The translations under genes and the position numbers were made by a program. DNA of 64,000 nt, taken from the NCBI RefSeq assembly GCF_004120195.1, contig NZ_SCHN01000015.1:1-64000 (forward strand), in the 5' to 3' direction. How positions within the stretch are numbered: the stretch's first letter is position 1; every line of letters begins with the position of its first letter. Shown here in pieces: positions 17,867 to 26,669 of the stretch. The notes beneath the pieces were generated by a model. The model ran no database searches. It was given only the letters and a program-made list of their open reading frames with translations, and was not told where the DNA came from. Source of the DNA: Enterovibrio baiacu (GTDB lineage: Bacteria > Pseudomonadota > Gammaproteobacteria > Enterobacterales > Vibrionaceae).

Positions 17867-18529
17867 TCATGCGATTTTTTCTGCCTGCATCAAGCGGTAT
17901 TGCACCATGTCTTCAATGGTCAATACTGGCATGTCGTGCTTCTCACCGAATGCGATGATCTCGGGCGTTTTTGCCATTGAGCCGTCTTCGTTTTGCACTT
18001 CACACAATACGCCTGCTGGCGACAATCCTGCCATTTGCATCAGATCGATCGTGCCTTCGGTGTGTCCGCGACGGGAGAGTACACCGCCATTGCGTGCGCG
18101 AAGTGGGAATACGTGACCTGGGCGCGCCAAATCAGAAGGCTGTGCATCAGGGTTAGCTGCCGTTTTGATCGTGGTAACGCGATCAGCCGCAGAAACACCT
18201 GTTGTCACACCGATCTTTGCTTCGATTGAAACAGTGAATGCGGTTTGGTTGGCGCTGTTGTTGTCTGCCACCATCGGATTCAGCTCAAGTTTGTCAGCCT
18301 GAGCTTCCGGCAGGCACAAACAAACGATGCCGCTACATTCGCGGATCATGAGTGCCATTTGTTGATTTGTCAGGTGGTCGACTGAATAGATGATGTCACC
18401 TTCATTCTCGCGGTCTTCGTCATCAAGCAGCAATACGCCTTTACCTTGACGAAGTGCGTCTAGCGCAGCTTCAACGCGTTCAAATGGGGTGCCTAGTGGA
18501 GCAAGTAGTGAAGTGTGTGTCTGATTCAT
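17867..18529 (-). CDS. ribB: 3,4-dihydroxy-2-butanone-4-phosphate synthase
   Basis: RibB converts ribulose 5-phosphate to dihydroxybutanone phosphate and formate, a committed step of riboflavin synthesis. From ATG at 18529 (preceded by TAGGAGTT) it has 220 residues, close to the E. coli enzyme; a longer frame to 18577 is not needed. The metal and substrate-binding motif [10 protein letters not shown] is at 36-45, and [17 protein letters not shown] follows downstream. It is a stand-alone RibB without the RibA fusion. An FMN riboswitch in the leader should shut expression off when flavin is abundant. Confidence 0.95.
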   Translation of the reverse strand: MNQTHTSLLAPLGTPFERVEAALDALRQGKGVLLLDDEDRENEGDIIYSVDHLTNQQMALMIRECSGIVCLCLPEAQADKLELNPMVADNNSANQTAFTVSIEAKIGVTTGVSAADRVTTIKTAANPDAQPSDLARPGHVFPLRARNGGVLSRRGHTEGTIDLMQMAGLSPAGVLCEVQNEDGSMAKTPEIIAFGEKHDMPVLTIEDMVQYRLMQAEKIA

Positions 18530-18650
18530 GGTAACTCCTATATTACGTACCAGAATCAGGGCATAGATGAGCGGCATTCGAGAATTCGAATACGCACAAT
18601 TTACCGATCAGCAGATGCCAGAAAACAGCCGCTGAATGGGTAAACATATC

Positions 18651-18790
18651 ATCCTCTTTCATCCGGACTCTAACCGTCGGCCTTGGCATCTCACCAAGTC
18701 TGCTGACCCCGAACTAGGTTCGGGCGCTCGCGGGCTCGTCAATGGTATTCACTGACATACCGCCGGTGGGGAATTTCGCCCCGCCCTGAG
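18651..18790 (-). promoter_or_regulatory. FMN riboswitch (RFN element) upstream of ribB
   Basis: Read on the minus strand, the conserved RFN blocks appear in order. These are AGGGCGGGGCGAAATTCCCC, ACCGGCGGTA, AGCCCGCGAGCGC, GGTCAGCAGA, GGTGAGATGCC and GACGGTTAGAGTCCGGATG. Together they form the six-helix FMN aptamer. It ends about 120 bp before the ribB start. In this family FMN binding blocks translation or stops transcription of ribB. Confidence 0.96.
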
Positions 18791-18972
18791 AATAATTCAT
18801 TGTGATGTTCTGATTTTTCAGAACAGATTGAGTTTACTGTGTTTCTCATTAAAAAGGGAAGGGGGCTTGGCGCGAGTGCTTAAAGAATGATCACGCTTTA
18901 TCGTATTTTCCCTCTTTGTATCAGTCGCTCTGGGTTGCCCGCCTCGTTGATAAAGCCAAATGGCGCGCTCGC

Positions 18973-20034
18973 TTAGATATTTAAATGACGGAGGTACTCA
19001 TTCGGTGTGCACCCCCGAACGCGTTTGAAGGCCTTGATGAAGCTTTGCGGATGGGTGTAGCCGAGTAACTGTGCGATGTCGTTTGGCGCATAGCCTTTAA
19101 GCAAGTAACGCACAGCGATGTTGTTCAGCACATACGCCAGAATACTGGTAAACGAGAACCCGAGCTTTTGCAGGCGACGTTGCAGTTGTTGTGGTGACAG
19201 CGCAAGCAGGTTGGCGACTTGTTCTACCGTTGGCATGCCGTAATAGCGCGCATAATTGACGACTTCGTAAAGTGCCTTGGTGGGGTCATCCCGTTGCGGC
19301 ATGTTAACTAACTCGTCCAGCTCGTTGAGTGACAATACGGCTTCTCGGTTTTTTTCCACTGATGCTGTGTGCTCAAGCAGCAACAACTTGGTATCAAACC
19401 ACACTTCGGTCTGCTCGCACCCAGTAATGACCTGACAACCAAACCACACTTCTGCTTCTTTCATATCGATGCTTGTACCCGCAAGGCGAACCATTAAGGG
19501 CGAATAGGGCAAAGAGCCATCTCGTTGTTGCAGCAACGCGCGGCTTGTTTTTTTGCTTGTTGTCTCTGAGTTGGATGATGAGAAATGTCGCAGGACTTGC
19601 GTGAACATGATGGCCACGCGCAACGAGTCAACGTCACTGACATCGTCGGTAAACGCATTGTGGTAGCACCACTTGAGGATATTGCCTGACTGGCGACCAA
19701 CGTAGTGGCCACTGGAATGAAAACAACTCATGCCGTAATTGATGCGACGGAAGGTGATCGACAGATCGGGCGCGGCGGTTAGCCAATTCGCGCATACATC
19801 GATGTTCGCTACATCAAGGAAGTCGGCGATATGAAAGGGGAAATGTCGGTCCCCCGTTAGCGTGACGATATTGCGTAACCAACGGTTAATTTCTGAATGG
19901 GGTATCAGTGCCATATCGTCGGCATATAACGCGCGAGGAATACCGATCTGCGCAATGTCGAGTCGATAGACCTGCATGACGCCTTTGAGAAGCGGTTTGA
20001 TATACGCCATACGGCAAAAAGTAATGTCGATCAT
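18973..20034 (-). CDS. AraC-family transcriptional regulator
   Basis: This 353-residue protein has an N-terminal arabinose-operon-regulator-like domain (about 20-210) and a C-terminal double helix-turn-helix (about 250-350). The C-terminus includes NDIAQLLGYTHPQSFIKAFK and RVRGCTPNEYLRHL, typical of HTH_18. It resembles the OruR/ArgR-like subgroup with the long N-terminal domain. It is divergent from the YiaW/YiaV-like pair starting at 20161, with about 126 bp between. It probably regulates that pair; the inducer is unknown. Confidence 0.88.
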   Translation of the reverse strand: MIDITFCRMAYIKPLLKGVMQVYRLDIAQIGIPRALYADDMALIPHSEINRWLRNIVTLTGDRHFPFHIADFLDVANIDVCANWLTAAPDLSITFRRINYGMSCFHSSGHYVGRQSGNILKWCYHNAFTDDVSDVDSLRVAIMFTQVLRHFSSSNSETTSKKTSRALLQQRDGSLPYSPLMVRLAGTSIDMKEAEVWFGCQVITGCEQTEVWFDTKLLLLEHTASVEKNREAVLSLNELDELVNMPQRDDPTKALYEVVNYARYYGMPTVEQVANLLALSPQQLQRRLQKLGFSFTSILAYVLNNIAVRYLLKGYAPNDIAQLLGYTHPQSFIKAFKRVRGCTPNEYLRHLNI

Positions 20035-20160
20035 GCTCTGCCATTAAATTGGATAGATTCGATCAATATACACGATTTAGTGAATCAATCGTTCCTAAAT
20101 GTTGCACAAAAGAGACATTGATGTAACTATCTGTTTTCTTGTTAACTCTTGGAGACAGTG

Positions 20161-20571
20161 ATGAGCCTATTGGCGACACCTTTTGTTGATGCAACAACGG
20201 ATACTGTGCTGCATGTTATTGCAGCCGTGGTTTTAGTGGGTTCCGTTTGCGCCATTGCGTTCGGGTTCTGGAAAATTCACGAACTGCCTGTCAGCAAGGC
20301 AAAGAAAAAGAAACATCAGCAGATGGGGCTGATCACAGCACTCACTTGGATTGGCTTTTTGTGGCACTGGGTATGGGTCGTGGCCGTTATCGTGGCGTTT
20401 GTTGATAGCGACCAAGCCCTTCGACGCATTCGCGATATTTGGCGTGAGCCAGCAAGAACATCGAACGATGAAGACATAGAATCCGTCTCCGAGGGGGTTG
20501 CAGTCATGCAAAACACCGCAGCGGAACAAGGCGATCAAGATGTGAAAAAAGAGGAGAAAACCAATGCTTGA
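20161..20571 (+). CDS. YiaW-like DUF3302 inner-membrane protein
   Basis: This 136-residue protein has two membrane helices (about 14-36 and 52-77) and an acidic cytoplasmic tail. ATG at 20161 is chosen because GGAG lies 7 bp upstream; an in-frame TTG at 20149 is an unlikely start. In E. coli a DUF3302 protein (YiaW) is paired with an HlyD-like protein (YiaV). The same order is kept here, with an 8-bp overlap. The function is unknown, but it is probably a small partner of the adaptor. Confidence 0.8.
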   Translation: MSLLATPFVDATTDTVLHVIAAVVLVGSVCAIAFGFWKIHELPVSKAKKKKHQQMGLITALTWIGFLWHWVWVVAVIVAFVDSDQALRRIRDIWREPARTSNDEDIESVSEGVAVMQNTAAEQGDQDVKKEEKTNA

Positions 20572-21787
20572 AGGTTTAGCGGTATGGGCGTTGTTTATCT
20601 ACCTCCTTCGCATGGTGGGAATGCCTTGGAATTTATATAGTAAGCTGTTCGCCTACATTGGTGGTGGCGCGTGGTTGTTGTTCGTTTGGATTGGTTTGTT
20701 GAATTACACGCCAATGGATCTCTCTGGTGGCTCTGTCGTTCAATCTCCACACATTCAGCTTCGTCCGGGTTCAAGCCAAGTGCGAGGCAACGTTGACGAG
20801 ATTTTTGTTTCGCCAAACGAAGAAGTGAAGAAAGGCCAGTTGGTGTACTCCATTGAAGATGAGCCTTATCAAATCGCGTTAAATCGCGCCATTGTTGCTG
20901 AGAATTCTGCGCAGGTCGCGTTGGATGTTTCTAAGCAAGATGTCACTTTGACAGAGCAACAATACCAAGCAACGAAAGCGGATCTGAATGTACTTGAAAG
21001 CCAATTGAATGCGGCACAAGAAGACGCGAAGTGGAAAGAGAGTCAGTTAAATCGCTACCTACAACAGAACCGAAAAGCACCCAACACGGTCGCGACCTCG
21101 GTACTGGATGAACAACGTAATAAAGTGCAGTTGGCAACATCGCAAGTCACGACGTTAGAAACACAGATTGAAAAAGCGAAGATCGGCGTGGAGCACGCAC
21201 GATTAAGCCAAGAGAAATCTGTGCTTGCTGTCGCTGCCAAACGTGCAGAACTCGACAATGCCGTTGAAGCTGTTTCTCAAGCGCAATGGAATTTGGAACA
21301 AACCCAGGTCATCGCACCGTCTGATGGGTACGTGACCAACTTCATCATGCGTGAAGGCCAGTATGTAGGCGTGTTGCCGCGCTTACACATGTATACCGAT
21401 GAAAAGTACGTGTTGATGCGCGTGAATCACCAAGCAATCCGAAATGTGAAAGTCGGTCAGTACGCCGAGTTTGCAAGCCCTGTGTATCCGGGAAAAATCT
21501 TCAAAGCCGAAGTGGAAGGCATTGTAGAAGCAACCGGTGAATCACAAGGTAAATTGCTGGCGCTCGAAGAAGGTGTGCGCGTGACGACAGGATCAAACCT
21601 GAAAAACAAACACCACTTTGTTCGTTTGAAGCTCGACGAGCCTGAAGGGTATGACATTCCCGTGGGTGCCGTCGGGTTGGCATGGATTTCTGGTGAAAAG
21701 CCTATCGCCTTTATGAGCTTCCTTGATGTGGTTCGTGGCATCATTATCCGCATGAAAGCCCAGCTCTACTTCGTACACTCGGTGTAA
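20564..21787 (+). CDS. YiaV-like HlyD-family membrane fusion protein
   Basis: This 407-residue adaptor has two N-terminal membrane helices (about 4-20 and 28-46), more than the single anchor of most HlyD proteins. A lipoyl half-motif follows (SSQVRGNVDEIFVSPNEEVK, about 71-90), then a long coiled coil (about 105-240) and a second lipoyl/beta-barrel region (TQVIAPSDGYVTNFIMREG). It overlaps the DUF3302 gene by 8 bp. No outer-membrane or ATPase partner is adjacent. A strong terminator ends the unit. Confidence 0.85.
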   Translation: MLEGLAVWALFIYLLRMVGMPWNLYSKLFAYIGGGAWLLFVWIGLLNYTPMDLSGGSVVQSPHIQLRPGSSQVRGNVDEIFVSPNEEVKKGQLVYSIEDEPYQIALNRAIVAENSAQVALDVSKQDVTLTEQQYQATKADLNVLESQLNAAQEDAKWKESQLNRYLQQNRKAPNTVATSVLDEQRNKVQLATSQVTTLETQIEKAKIGVEHARLSQEKSVLAVAAKRAELDNAVEAVSQAQWNLEQTQVIAPSDGYVTNFIMREGQYVGVLPRLHMYTDEKYVLMRVNHQAIRNVKVGQYAEFASPVYPGKIFKAEVEGIVEATGESQGKLLALEEGVRVTTGSNLKNKHHFVRLKLDEPEGYDIPVGAVGLAWISGEKPIAFMSFLDVVRGIIIRMKAQLYFVHSV

Positions 21788-21813
21788 CGAAAACCGAACA
21801 CTGCAACAAAACC

Positions 21814-21838
21814 AAAAAGGCCCGAAAGGGCCTTTTTT
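21814..21838 (+). terminator. Terminator after the YiaW/YiaV-like operon
   Basis: AAAAAGGCCC at 21814-21823 pairs with GGGCCTTTTT from 21828, with a short GAAA loop and a T-run. Confidence 0.9.
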
Positions 21839-21933
21839 CTTGCCCTTGCTACGACGGCGGCGTATTAAGTTGACCAATCTATAACGTTACCAAAATGAAA
21901 GAATAAGAAGTAACCAATGGGACGGAAAATAGC

Positions 21934-22413
21934 ATGAGTGCAGCAAGACAATCTCCCAAAGGGTTAAAAGCGATCGCAGCGCTGGAAGCATTGAAAGGTG
22001 TGCTCTCTTTGGCAGTGGGTTTTGCGTTGCATGAATTGGGTGGCAAAGAAATCCAACACCTTTGTGAAGCCTTACTCCAGCATTTGCACTTAAATCCCGC
22101 CAGCGAAATACCCAGTGTGATCATGCATTCGGCCTACAAGATCAACGACCAAAACCTTACCTTGTTCGCATTAGGCTCTGTGTTATATGCGACGATCAGG
22201 CTGGTGGAAGCGTTTGGGCTTTGGCGAGGGTACGCGTGGACAGAATGGTTCGCGTTAGCGAGTGGCGGTATTTACCTGCCTTTTGAAGTGTATGCCGTGG
22301 CGACAGAAGGGAAAATGCTCCCAGTGCTGGCGTTGGTTGTGAACCTTGTAGTAGTGGCATACATGACCATGGTGATCCTGCAGCGTCGAAAAGAAAAACA
22401 CGCCTCGCCGTAA
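21934..22413 (+). CDS. DUF2127 membrane protein
   Basis: This 159-residue protein fits the DUF2127 family. The N-terminus has GLKAIAALEALKGVLSLAVG, a hallmark start, followed by three more hydrophobic helices. The C-terminal tail is basic (RRKEK). The function is unknown in all members I know of. It stands alone between a terminator and the convergent ClC gene. Confidence 0.8.
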   Translation: MSAARQSPKGLKAIAALEALKGVLSLAVGFALHELGGKEIQHLCEALLQHLHLNPASEIPSVIMHSAYKINDQNLTLFALGSVLYATIRLVEAFGLWRGYAWTEWFALASGGIYLPFEVYAVATEGKMLPVLALVVNLVVVAYMTMVILQRRKEKHASP

Positions 22414-22436
22414 AGCGTGTTTCTCTTCTTCAATTC

Positions 22437-22472
22437 CGCCGCACTTCTCCTTTGTGATTCGCGCGGCGGTTT
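22437..22472. terminator. Hairpin between convergent DUF2127 and ClC genes
   Basis: CCGCCGC at 22437-22443 pairs with GCGGCGG at 22463-22469, with a short T stretch after it. It sits in the gap between two convergent genes. The loop is long, so it is a weak terminator call. Confidence 0.45.
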
Positions 22473-22475
22473 CGT

Positions 22476-24023
22476 TTATGACTTAGGTTTCGCACCCGTC
22501 GGTTGTGTGTGGCGAGGTTGTGTGTCGTCACCCGAATTTTCTGGTCTTTCCTCGTTTTCTACGTCGTTTTCAGCATCACTTTGAGTGGCTTTTTGTTTTG
22601 CCAAGGTGCGTTGTAATAACTGACTGTAAAGCGGTTTACCGCCCATTACTTGCGCTGTCATGGTTGCGCCTAACGTTGTAATGAGCAGTGGCAATATCAA
22701 CTCGTAGTTATGCGTGAGTTCCATCACCAAGAGAATGCCAGTGATGGGGGCGCGCACTGTGGCAGCAAAAAGCGCCCCCATGCCTGCTACGGCAAACATG
22801 CCCGCAGTGATGTCCATGTGCGGGAAAAGGTGCATGCAGAACAGCCCAAACCCAGTGCCAAACAAGGTACCCAGTGCCAACATCGGTGCAAATACGCCAC
22901 CGGGCGCACCTGAACCAAAACAGGCGAGGGTGGTGATCAAACGCGCAACGAAAAGCAGCGCTAACATGGAAAGGGCAAAATCGCCATGCACGGCATCAGG
23001 GATGAGTTCGACGCCTTCTCCGGTGAGCTTGGGTAGCAGGAAGAGCATCAAACCGAACATCGCCCCAAGCCCTGCCCCCACAGCAACGAACCGTTTGGTG
23101 TCGTGCTGGTGGAAGCGCTCAAAGCTGTCCATGGTGATCACCACCATGCGGTTAAACATCACGCCAATAAAACCAAATATCAGCCCTAACACCAGAAACA
23201 GCGCTAAAGCGGCCAGTGGCACGTCGGCATGAGCGGGCAAAGGGATCATCGCTCCTTGCCCTTGCAAGCTGCGATACACCACGGTGGCAGTAATGGCAGC
23301 AATCATCACGGCTTTGATGGAGATGAGGTTGTACTTAAATTGCGGCCGCATTTCCTCAACCACAAACATGATCCCCGCCAGCGGCGCATTGAAGGCAGCC
23401 GCAAGCCCTGCTGCTGCACCTGAAGCCAGCAAGGTGTGGCGTCCCTCGTCGTCCTTTATGCGGAAAATATCCGTGAGCATACGCCCAACGCTCGCCCCCA
23501 TCTGCACTGAAGGCCCTTCGCGACCCAACACAAGCCCCGCACCAATGGTACCGACACCACCAAAGAATTTTACAGGAATAACGCGCCACCAACGCACGGG
23601 CCTGAGGTTATCCAGCGCACCTTCAATTTCAGGAATGCCAGACCCTGCAGCTTCAGGTGCAACACGGTTAACCAAGAAAAACCCGAATGCGGAAAGCAAT
23701 GCACTGGTGAGCGCCACGGCAGTGACAGTGAGAAAATCCACGCCGCCATCGGTTTGCACCCAATGGGAGCGTTCGGTAACCACCCAATCAATCGCCATGT
23801 CGAACGCGGTACACAGCAAACCTGCCAACACGCCAACAATGGCGGAAAGCAAAAGCACTGACAGTGGGCTTCGATGACGAGAAACAAATCGACGAACAAC
23901 CTTGGTGGGCTGTTCTGTGACCTGAGCGTTTGTGGCCTCAGAATGCGTCGGTTCGGCCTGCACTGTTTCGATGTAGGTTTCTTGTGTGCTGACAGGTTGT
24001 TTATTGTCTGAGTTTGAAGTCAT
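22476..24023 (-). CDS. clcA: ClC-type chloride channel / H+/Cl- antiporter
   Basis: This 515-residue protein matches the ClC family. All three filter motifs are seen: GSGIPEIEGAL, GREGPSVQMG (with the gating glutamate in GREGP) and the later GAPGGVFAPMLALGTLFG. About ten or more helices span residues 50-465. Extended charged tails at both ends (first 45 and last 45 residues) make it longer than E. coli ClcA. The family exchanges Cl- for H+ and helps acid resistance. It is monocistronic. Confidence 0.92.
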   Translation of the reverse strand: MTSNSDNKQPVSTQETYIETVQAEPTHSEATNAQVTEQPTKVVRRFVSRHRSPLSVLLLSAIVGVLAGLLCTAFDMAIDWVVTERSHWVQTDGGVDFLTVTAVALTSALLSAFGFFLVNRVAPEAAGSGIPEIEGALDNLRPVRWWRVIPVKFFGGVGTIGAGLVLGREGPSVQMGASVGRMLTDIFRIKDDEGRHTLLASGAAAGLAAAFNAPLAGIMFVVEEMRPQFKYNLISIKAVMIAAITATVVYRSLQGQGAMIPLPAHADVPLAALALFLVLGLIFGFIGVMFNRMVVITMDSFERFHQHDTKRFVAVGAGLGAMFGLMLFLLPKLTGEGVELIPDAVHGDFALSMLALLFVARLITTLACFGSGAPGGVFAPMLALGTLFGTGFGLFCMHLFPHMDITAGMFAVAGMGALFAATVRAPITGILLVMELTHNYELILPLLITTLGATMTAQVMGGKPLYSQLLQRTLAKQKATQSDAENDVENEERPENSGDDTQPRHTQPTGAKPKS

Positions 24024-24139
24024 TGCGCGTGTCCAAAGCGATCTCTCTTTTCCCAGCGTAGAAGAATTCGCCGCAAAGGCGGTTGCAGGAAATGATACAA
24101 AGTAAAATCAGGGCATTAAGCCAGAGCAAAATACCTGAA

Positions 24140-24405
24140 TATACCCAAACAACCTGAAGATGCAGGATTCAGCGAGGTTTCCTGACGTTATGATCTAGGC
24201 GTCCCTTTGCCGATGTAGTGCTCTCCATCAAAAAGGGATAACACCGAGCATGGCGTCAGTAAACTCGCCCGAAGGGAGGCCCTCAGTGCGTCCACTTCAT
24301 CGTTAAATTCCTGTGAAATAGAATAGCTATTCCTACAAGAATTTGCCTTGAACTGAACGCACTGATGGCCTCTGAAATCGAGCATCTTCAGGTTGTTTGG
24401 GTATA
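24140..24405. mobile_element. MITE-like element, 266 bp with 24-bp terminal inverted repeats
   Basis: The sequence TATACCCAAACAACCTGAAG continuing ATGC at 24140-24163 is repeated exactly in inverse at 24382-24405. No transposase is encoded inside. The same outer bases recur at 12902-12942 and 53032-53042, so a dispersed family is present. The outermost bases are TATA, so a TA target duplication may be hidden in the repeat. Non-autonomous elements like this rely on a transposase made elsewhere. Confidence 0.75.
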
Positions 24406-24823
24406 AGCGACCATGAGAAGGTTGGCGACGTGTGTTGCTCGAAAGCGTATGTCGCACTTATCGCACGTAAGGTGGGGAGTGGTAATCAGAGACGCGGTGT
24501 TTGTGCGCTTTGGTTGTATCGAAGAGTGGCAAGCTAGGGCAATTGTGTTGATTCATATCCCGTGGCCTAATTTCTGGTTGATGAATGTTTCGCTCTTCAT
24601 CTTGTTGAATGCACGTGACTCAGAGGGAAACCGCACAAGAAATTGTGCGCCCAATCACACTGGATTTTATAGATCGATATCAATGTTTCCCGATAAATCG
24701 AAGAAGAGACGAACACAAAATCCTTGCGCAATCTCTTCTTCTATAAAGGATTCTGATGGTGGAGGCAAAGCCCTACTCGCCATACAGGTAAACGAGGAGG
24801 GCTGTTGTCATTATCGCGTGAAA
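24406..24823. other. Intergenic region, no gene seen
   Basis: This stretch separates the MITE-like element from the end of hcp. An open frame on the plus strand (24413-24865) runs through it and into hcp antisense, with no credible protein features. It is left unannotated. No terminator with a T-run was found after hcp. Confidence 0.4.
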
Positions 24824-26485
24824 TTATGCCGCGAGGATTGTTTTCAGATCGGCTTCAACGGTTGAGATCGAACGCATGTCGAATTTCTCTTGAATGATGG
24901 CAATCAAGTTATCTGTTAGGAATGCGGGGGCGGTTGGGCCGGTATAAATGCCTTTTACACCCAGCGCAAACAAGGTCAGCAAAATCACGATGGCTTTTTG
25001 TTCGAACCATGACAATACCAAGGTCAACGGCAATTCGTTGATGTCACATTCGAATTCCTTCGCTAACGCCAAAGCAAGTTGGATCGCGGAGTAAGCATCA
25101 TTACATTGGCCCACGTCTAACAAACGCGGAATGCCGTTAATGTCGCCGAACTGGTTTTTGTTGAATCGGTATTTGCCGCAAGCCAATGTCAGGATCACGG
25201 AATCTGCGGGTGCTTGGGCGGTGAAATCGGTGTAGTAACTGCGCTCAGATTTGTCGCCGTCACACCCGCCCACCAAGAAGAAGTGGCTGATGTTGCCTTT
25301 CTTCACTTCATCAATCACCGCCGGTGCCGCGTTCATGAGTGCATTGCGACCAAAACCAACGGTGATCATGTGTTCGATCTCGTCGTACTGGAAACCCGGT
25401 TGCGCAAGCGCCACGTCGATCACGTCACTAAAATCGTCCCCTTCAATGTGTGCAACACCTGGCCAGCCCACAATGCTACGTGTGAACAGACGGTCTGCAT
25501 ATTGACCCACATTCGGGTTCAGTAGGCAGTTTGAAGTCATCACAATCGCGCCGGGGAAGTTGGCGAATTCTTTTTGCTGGTGTTGCCACGCGCCGCCGTA
25601 GTTGCCGACAAGGTGAGGGTATTTGTTCAATTCCGGATAACCGTGGGCGGGCAGCATTTCGCCATTGGTGTATACGTTAATGCCTTTGCCTTCGGTTTGT
25701 TGCAGGATTTTCTCAAGATCATGTAAATCATGGCCTGATACCAAAATGCACTTGCCTTTCACTGGCTTCACGTTGACGTCAGTGGGCGCCGGATGACCAA
25801 ACGTTTGTGTTTCGCCAGAATCCAGCATTTCCATGACGCTGTAATTCATCAAACCAATCTTCATTGAACAGTCGAGTAGCGCCCCCAAATCTTCTGGGTC
25901 CGTGCCGAGCCACGCCATGATCTCGTGGTATTCGCCATAAATTGCGTTGTTGGTTTGACCCAATACCAGAGCATGCTCCATATAGGCTGCCGCACCTTTT
26001 AAGCCATACAGGCACAACAGGCGCAAACCAATCACATCTTCATGCACGCAATCTTTACCGCGGTTAACGGCCACGTGCGGCGCGAAAGCAAGGATCGCTT
26101 CTGCGGTATCGGGTAATTCAAACGTAGCAACGTCTGGCAATGCAGGCAGTGCCTTGTCTGCCATTTGGTAAGCGGCGCGAACGTGTTGCTCTAGGTGTGC
26201 TTTGAAAACCGATGCAGTGTGTGTTAGCTCAAGAATTCGCTCTGGGTCGAAGTTAACGTTGGTGAGTGTGGAGAAGAAAGCCTTCGGCGCCCATTGATTG
26301 ATTTCATCGTTGATGATGTCGAATTCACGGGCGAGATCCGCCCAGAAAGATACCCCTTGTAATGCATACACCAACACATCTTGCAGGTCTGATACCTGAG
26401 CTGTTTTGCCACACATTCCTTTTGCGAATGCACAGCCTTTGATGGTTGGGGTTTGAATTGTCTGCTCACATTGAATACAGAACAT
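24824..26485 (-). CDS. hcp: Hybrid cluster protein (hydroxylamine / NO reductase)
   Basis: This 553-residue protein is the length of E. coli Hcp (about 550). The N-terminal cysteine cluster is clear: [20 protein letters not shown] and then [14 protein letters not shown]. It holds a [4Fe-4S]-type or [2Fe-2S] cluster. Later cysteines and the [15 protein letters not shown] segment belong to the Fe-S-O hybrid cluster domain. Hcp reduces nitric oxide or hydroxylamine under anaerobic conditions. No hcr reductase gene follows, so electrons must come from another donor. A near-consensus sigma-54 promoter and an upstream norR suggest NO-triggered expression. Confidence 0.94.
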   Translation of the reverse strand: MFCIQCEQTIQTPTIKGCAFAKGMCGKTAQVSDLQDVLVYALQGVSFWADLAREFDIINDEINQWAPKAFFSTLTNVNFDPERILELTHTASVFKAHLEQHVRAAYQMADKALPALPDVATFELPDTAEAILAFAPHVAVNRGKDCVHEDVIGLRLLCLYGLKGAAAYMEHALVLGQTNNAIYGEYHEIMAWLGTDPEDLGALLDCSMKIGLMNYSVMEMLDSGETQTFGHPAPTDVNVKPVKGKCILVSGHDLHDLEKILQQTEGKGINVYTNGEMLPAHGYPELNKYPHLVGNYGGAWQHQQKEFANFPGAIVMTSNCLLNPNVGQYADRLFTRSIVGWPGVAHIEGDDFSDVIDVALAQPGFQYDEIEHMITVGFGRNALMNAAPAVIDEVKKGNISHFFLVGGCDGDKSERSYYTDFTAQAPADSVILTLACGKYRFNKNQFGDINGIPRLLDVGQCNDAYSAIQLALALAKEFECDINELPLTLVLSWFEQKAIVILLTLFALGVKGIYTGPTAPAFLTDNLIAIIQEKFDMRSISTVEADLKTILAA

Positions 26486-26505
26486 AAGTGGGTCTCCAGT
26501 GTTTA

Positions 26506-26519
26506 TTGATGTAATTCAA
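26506..26519. promoter_or_regulatory. FNR-like half-matching palindrome in the hcp leader
   Basis: TTGATGTAATTCAA matches the FNR consensus TTGAT-N4-ATCAA at nine of ten positions. It lies between the predicted sigma-54 start point and the hcp ATG, an unusual place for an activator. Chance is a real alternative. Confidence 0.3.
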
Positions 26520-26535
26520 TTGATGCACTGGAATT

Positions 26536-26550
26536 GCAGGGTTTGTGCCA
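26536..26550 (-). promoter_or_regulatory. Sigma-54 (-24/-12) promoter of hcp
   Basis: On the minus strand the sequence TGGCACAAACCCTGC matches the RpoN consensus TGGCAC-N5-TTGC at all but one base, with the correct GG-GC spacing. The predicted start point is about 40 bp upstream of the hcp ATG. A sigma-54 promoter needs an enhancer-binding activator such as NorR, which is encoded directly upstream. No exact GT-N7-AC NorR box was found between the promoter and the norR stop. Confidence 0.75.
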
Positions 26551-26604
26551 ATAGTTATCCAGTTGATTAATAATGATATATTTGACATTTTGCAACGGTG
26601 TAAG

Positions 26605-26640
26605 TGTAAAAAAGACAACGTGGTTGTTGTCTTTTTTACA
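26605..26640 (-). terminator. Bidirectional-looking terminator after norR
   Basis: A perfect 15-bp stem pairs TGTAAAAAAGACAAC at 26605-26619 with GTTGTCTTTTTTACA at 26626-26640, around a 6-bp loop. It separates norR transcription from the hcp promoter region. Confidence 0.8.
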
Positions 26641-26669
26641 TCGGTGCTTGGCGTGTGGTGAACAACACC

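Noticed and set aside
24188-24457. 89-residue minus-strand open frame
   Set aside because: It lies almost wholly in the MITE-like repeat and has no coding signature.
24413-24865. 150-residue open frame on the plus strand
   Set aside because: It runs antisense into hcp, has no good ribosome-binding site and looks like no protein.
26551-26604. NorR enhancer boxes (GT-N7-AC)
   Set aside because: No exact box was found between the hcp promoter and the terminator after norR, so none is annotated.
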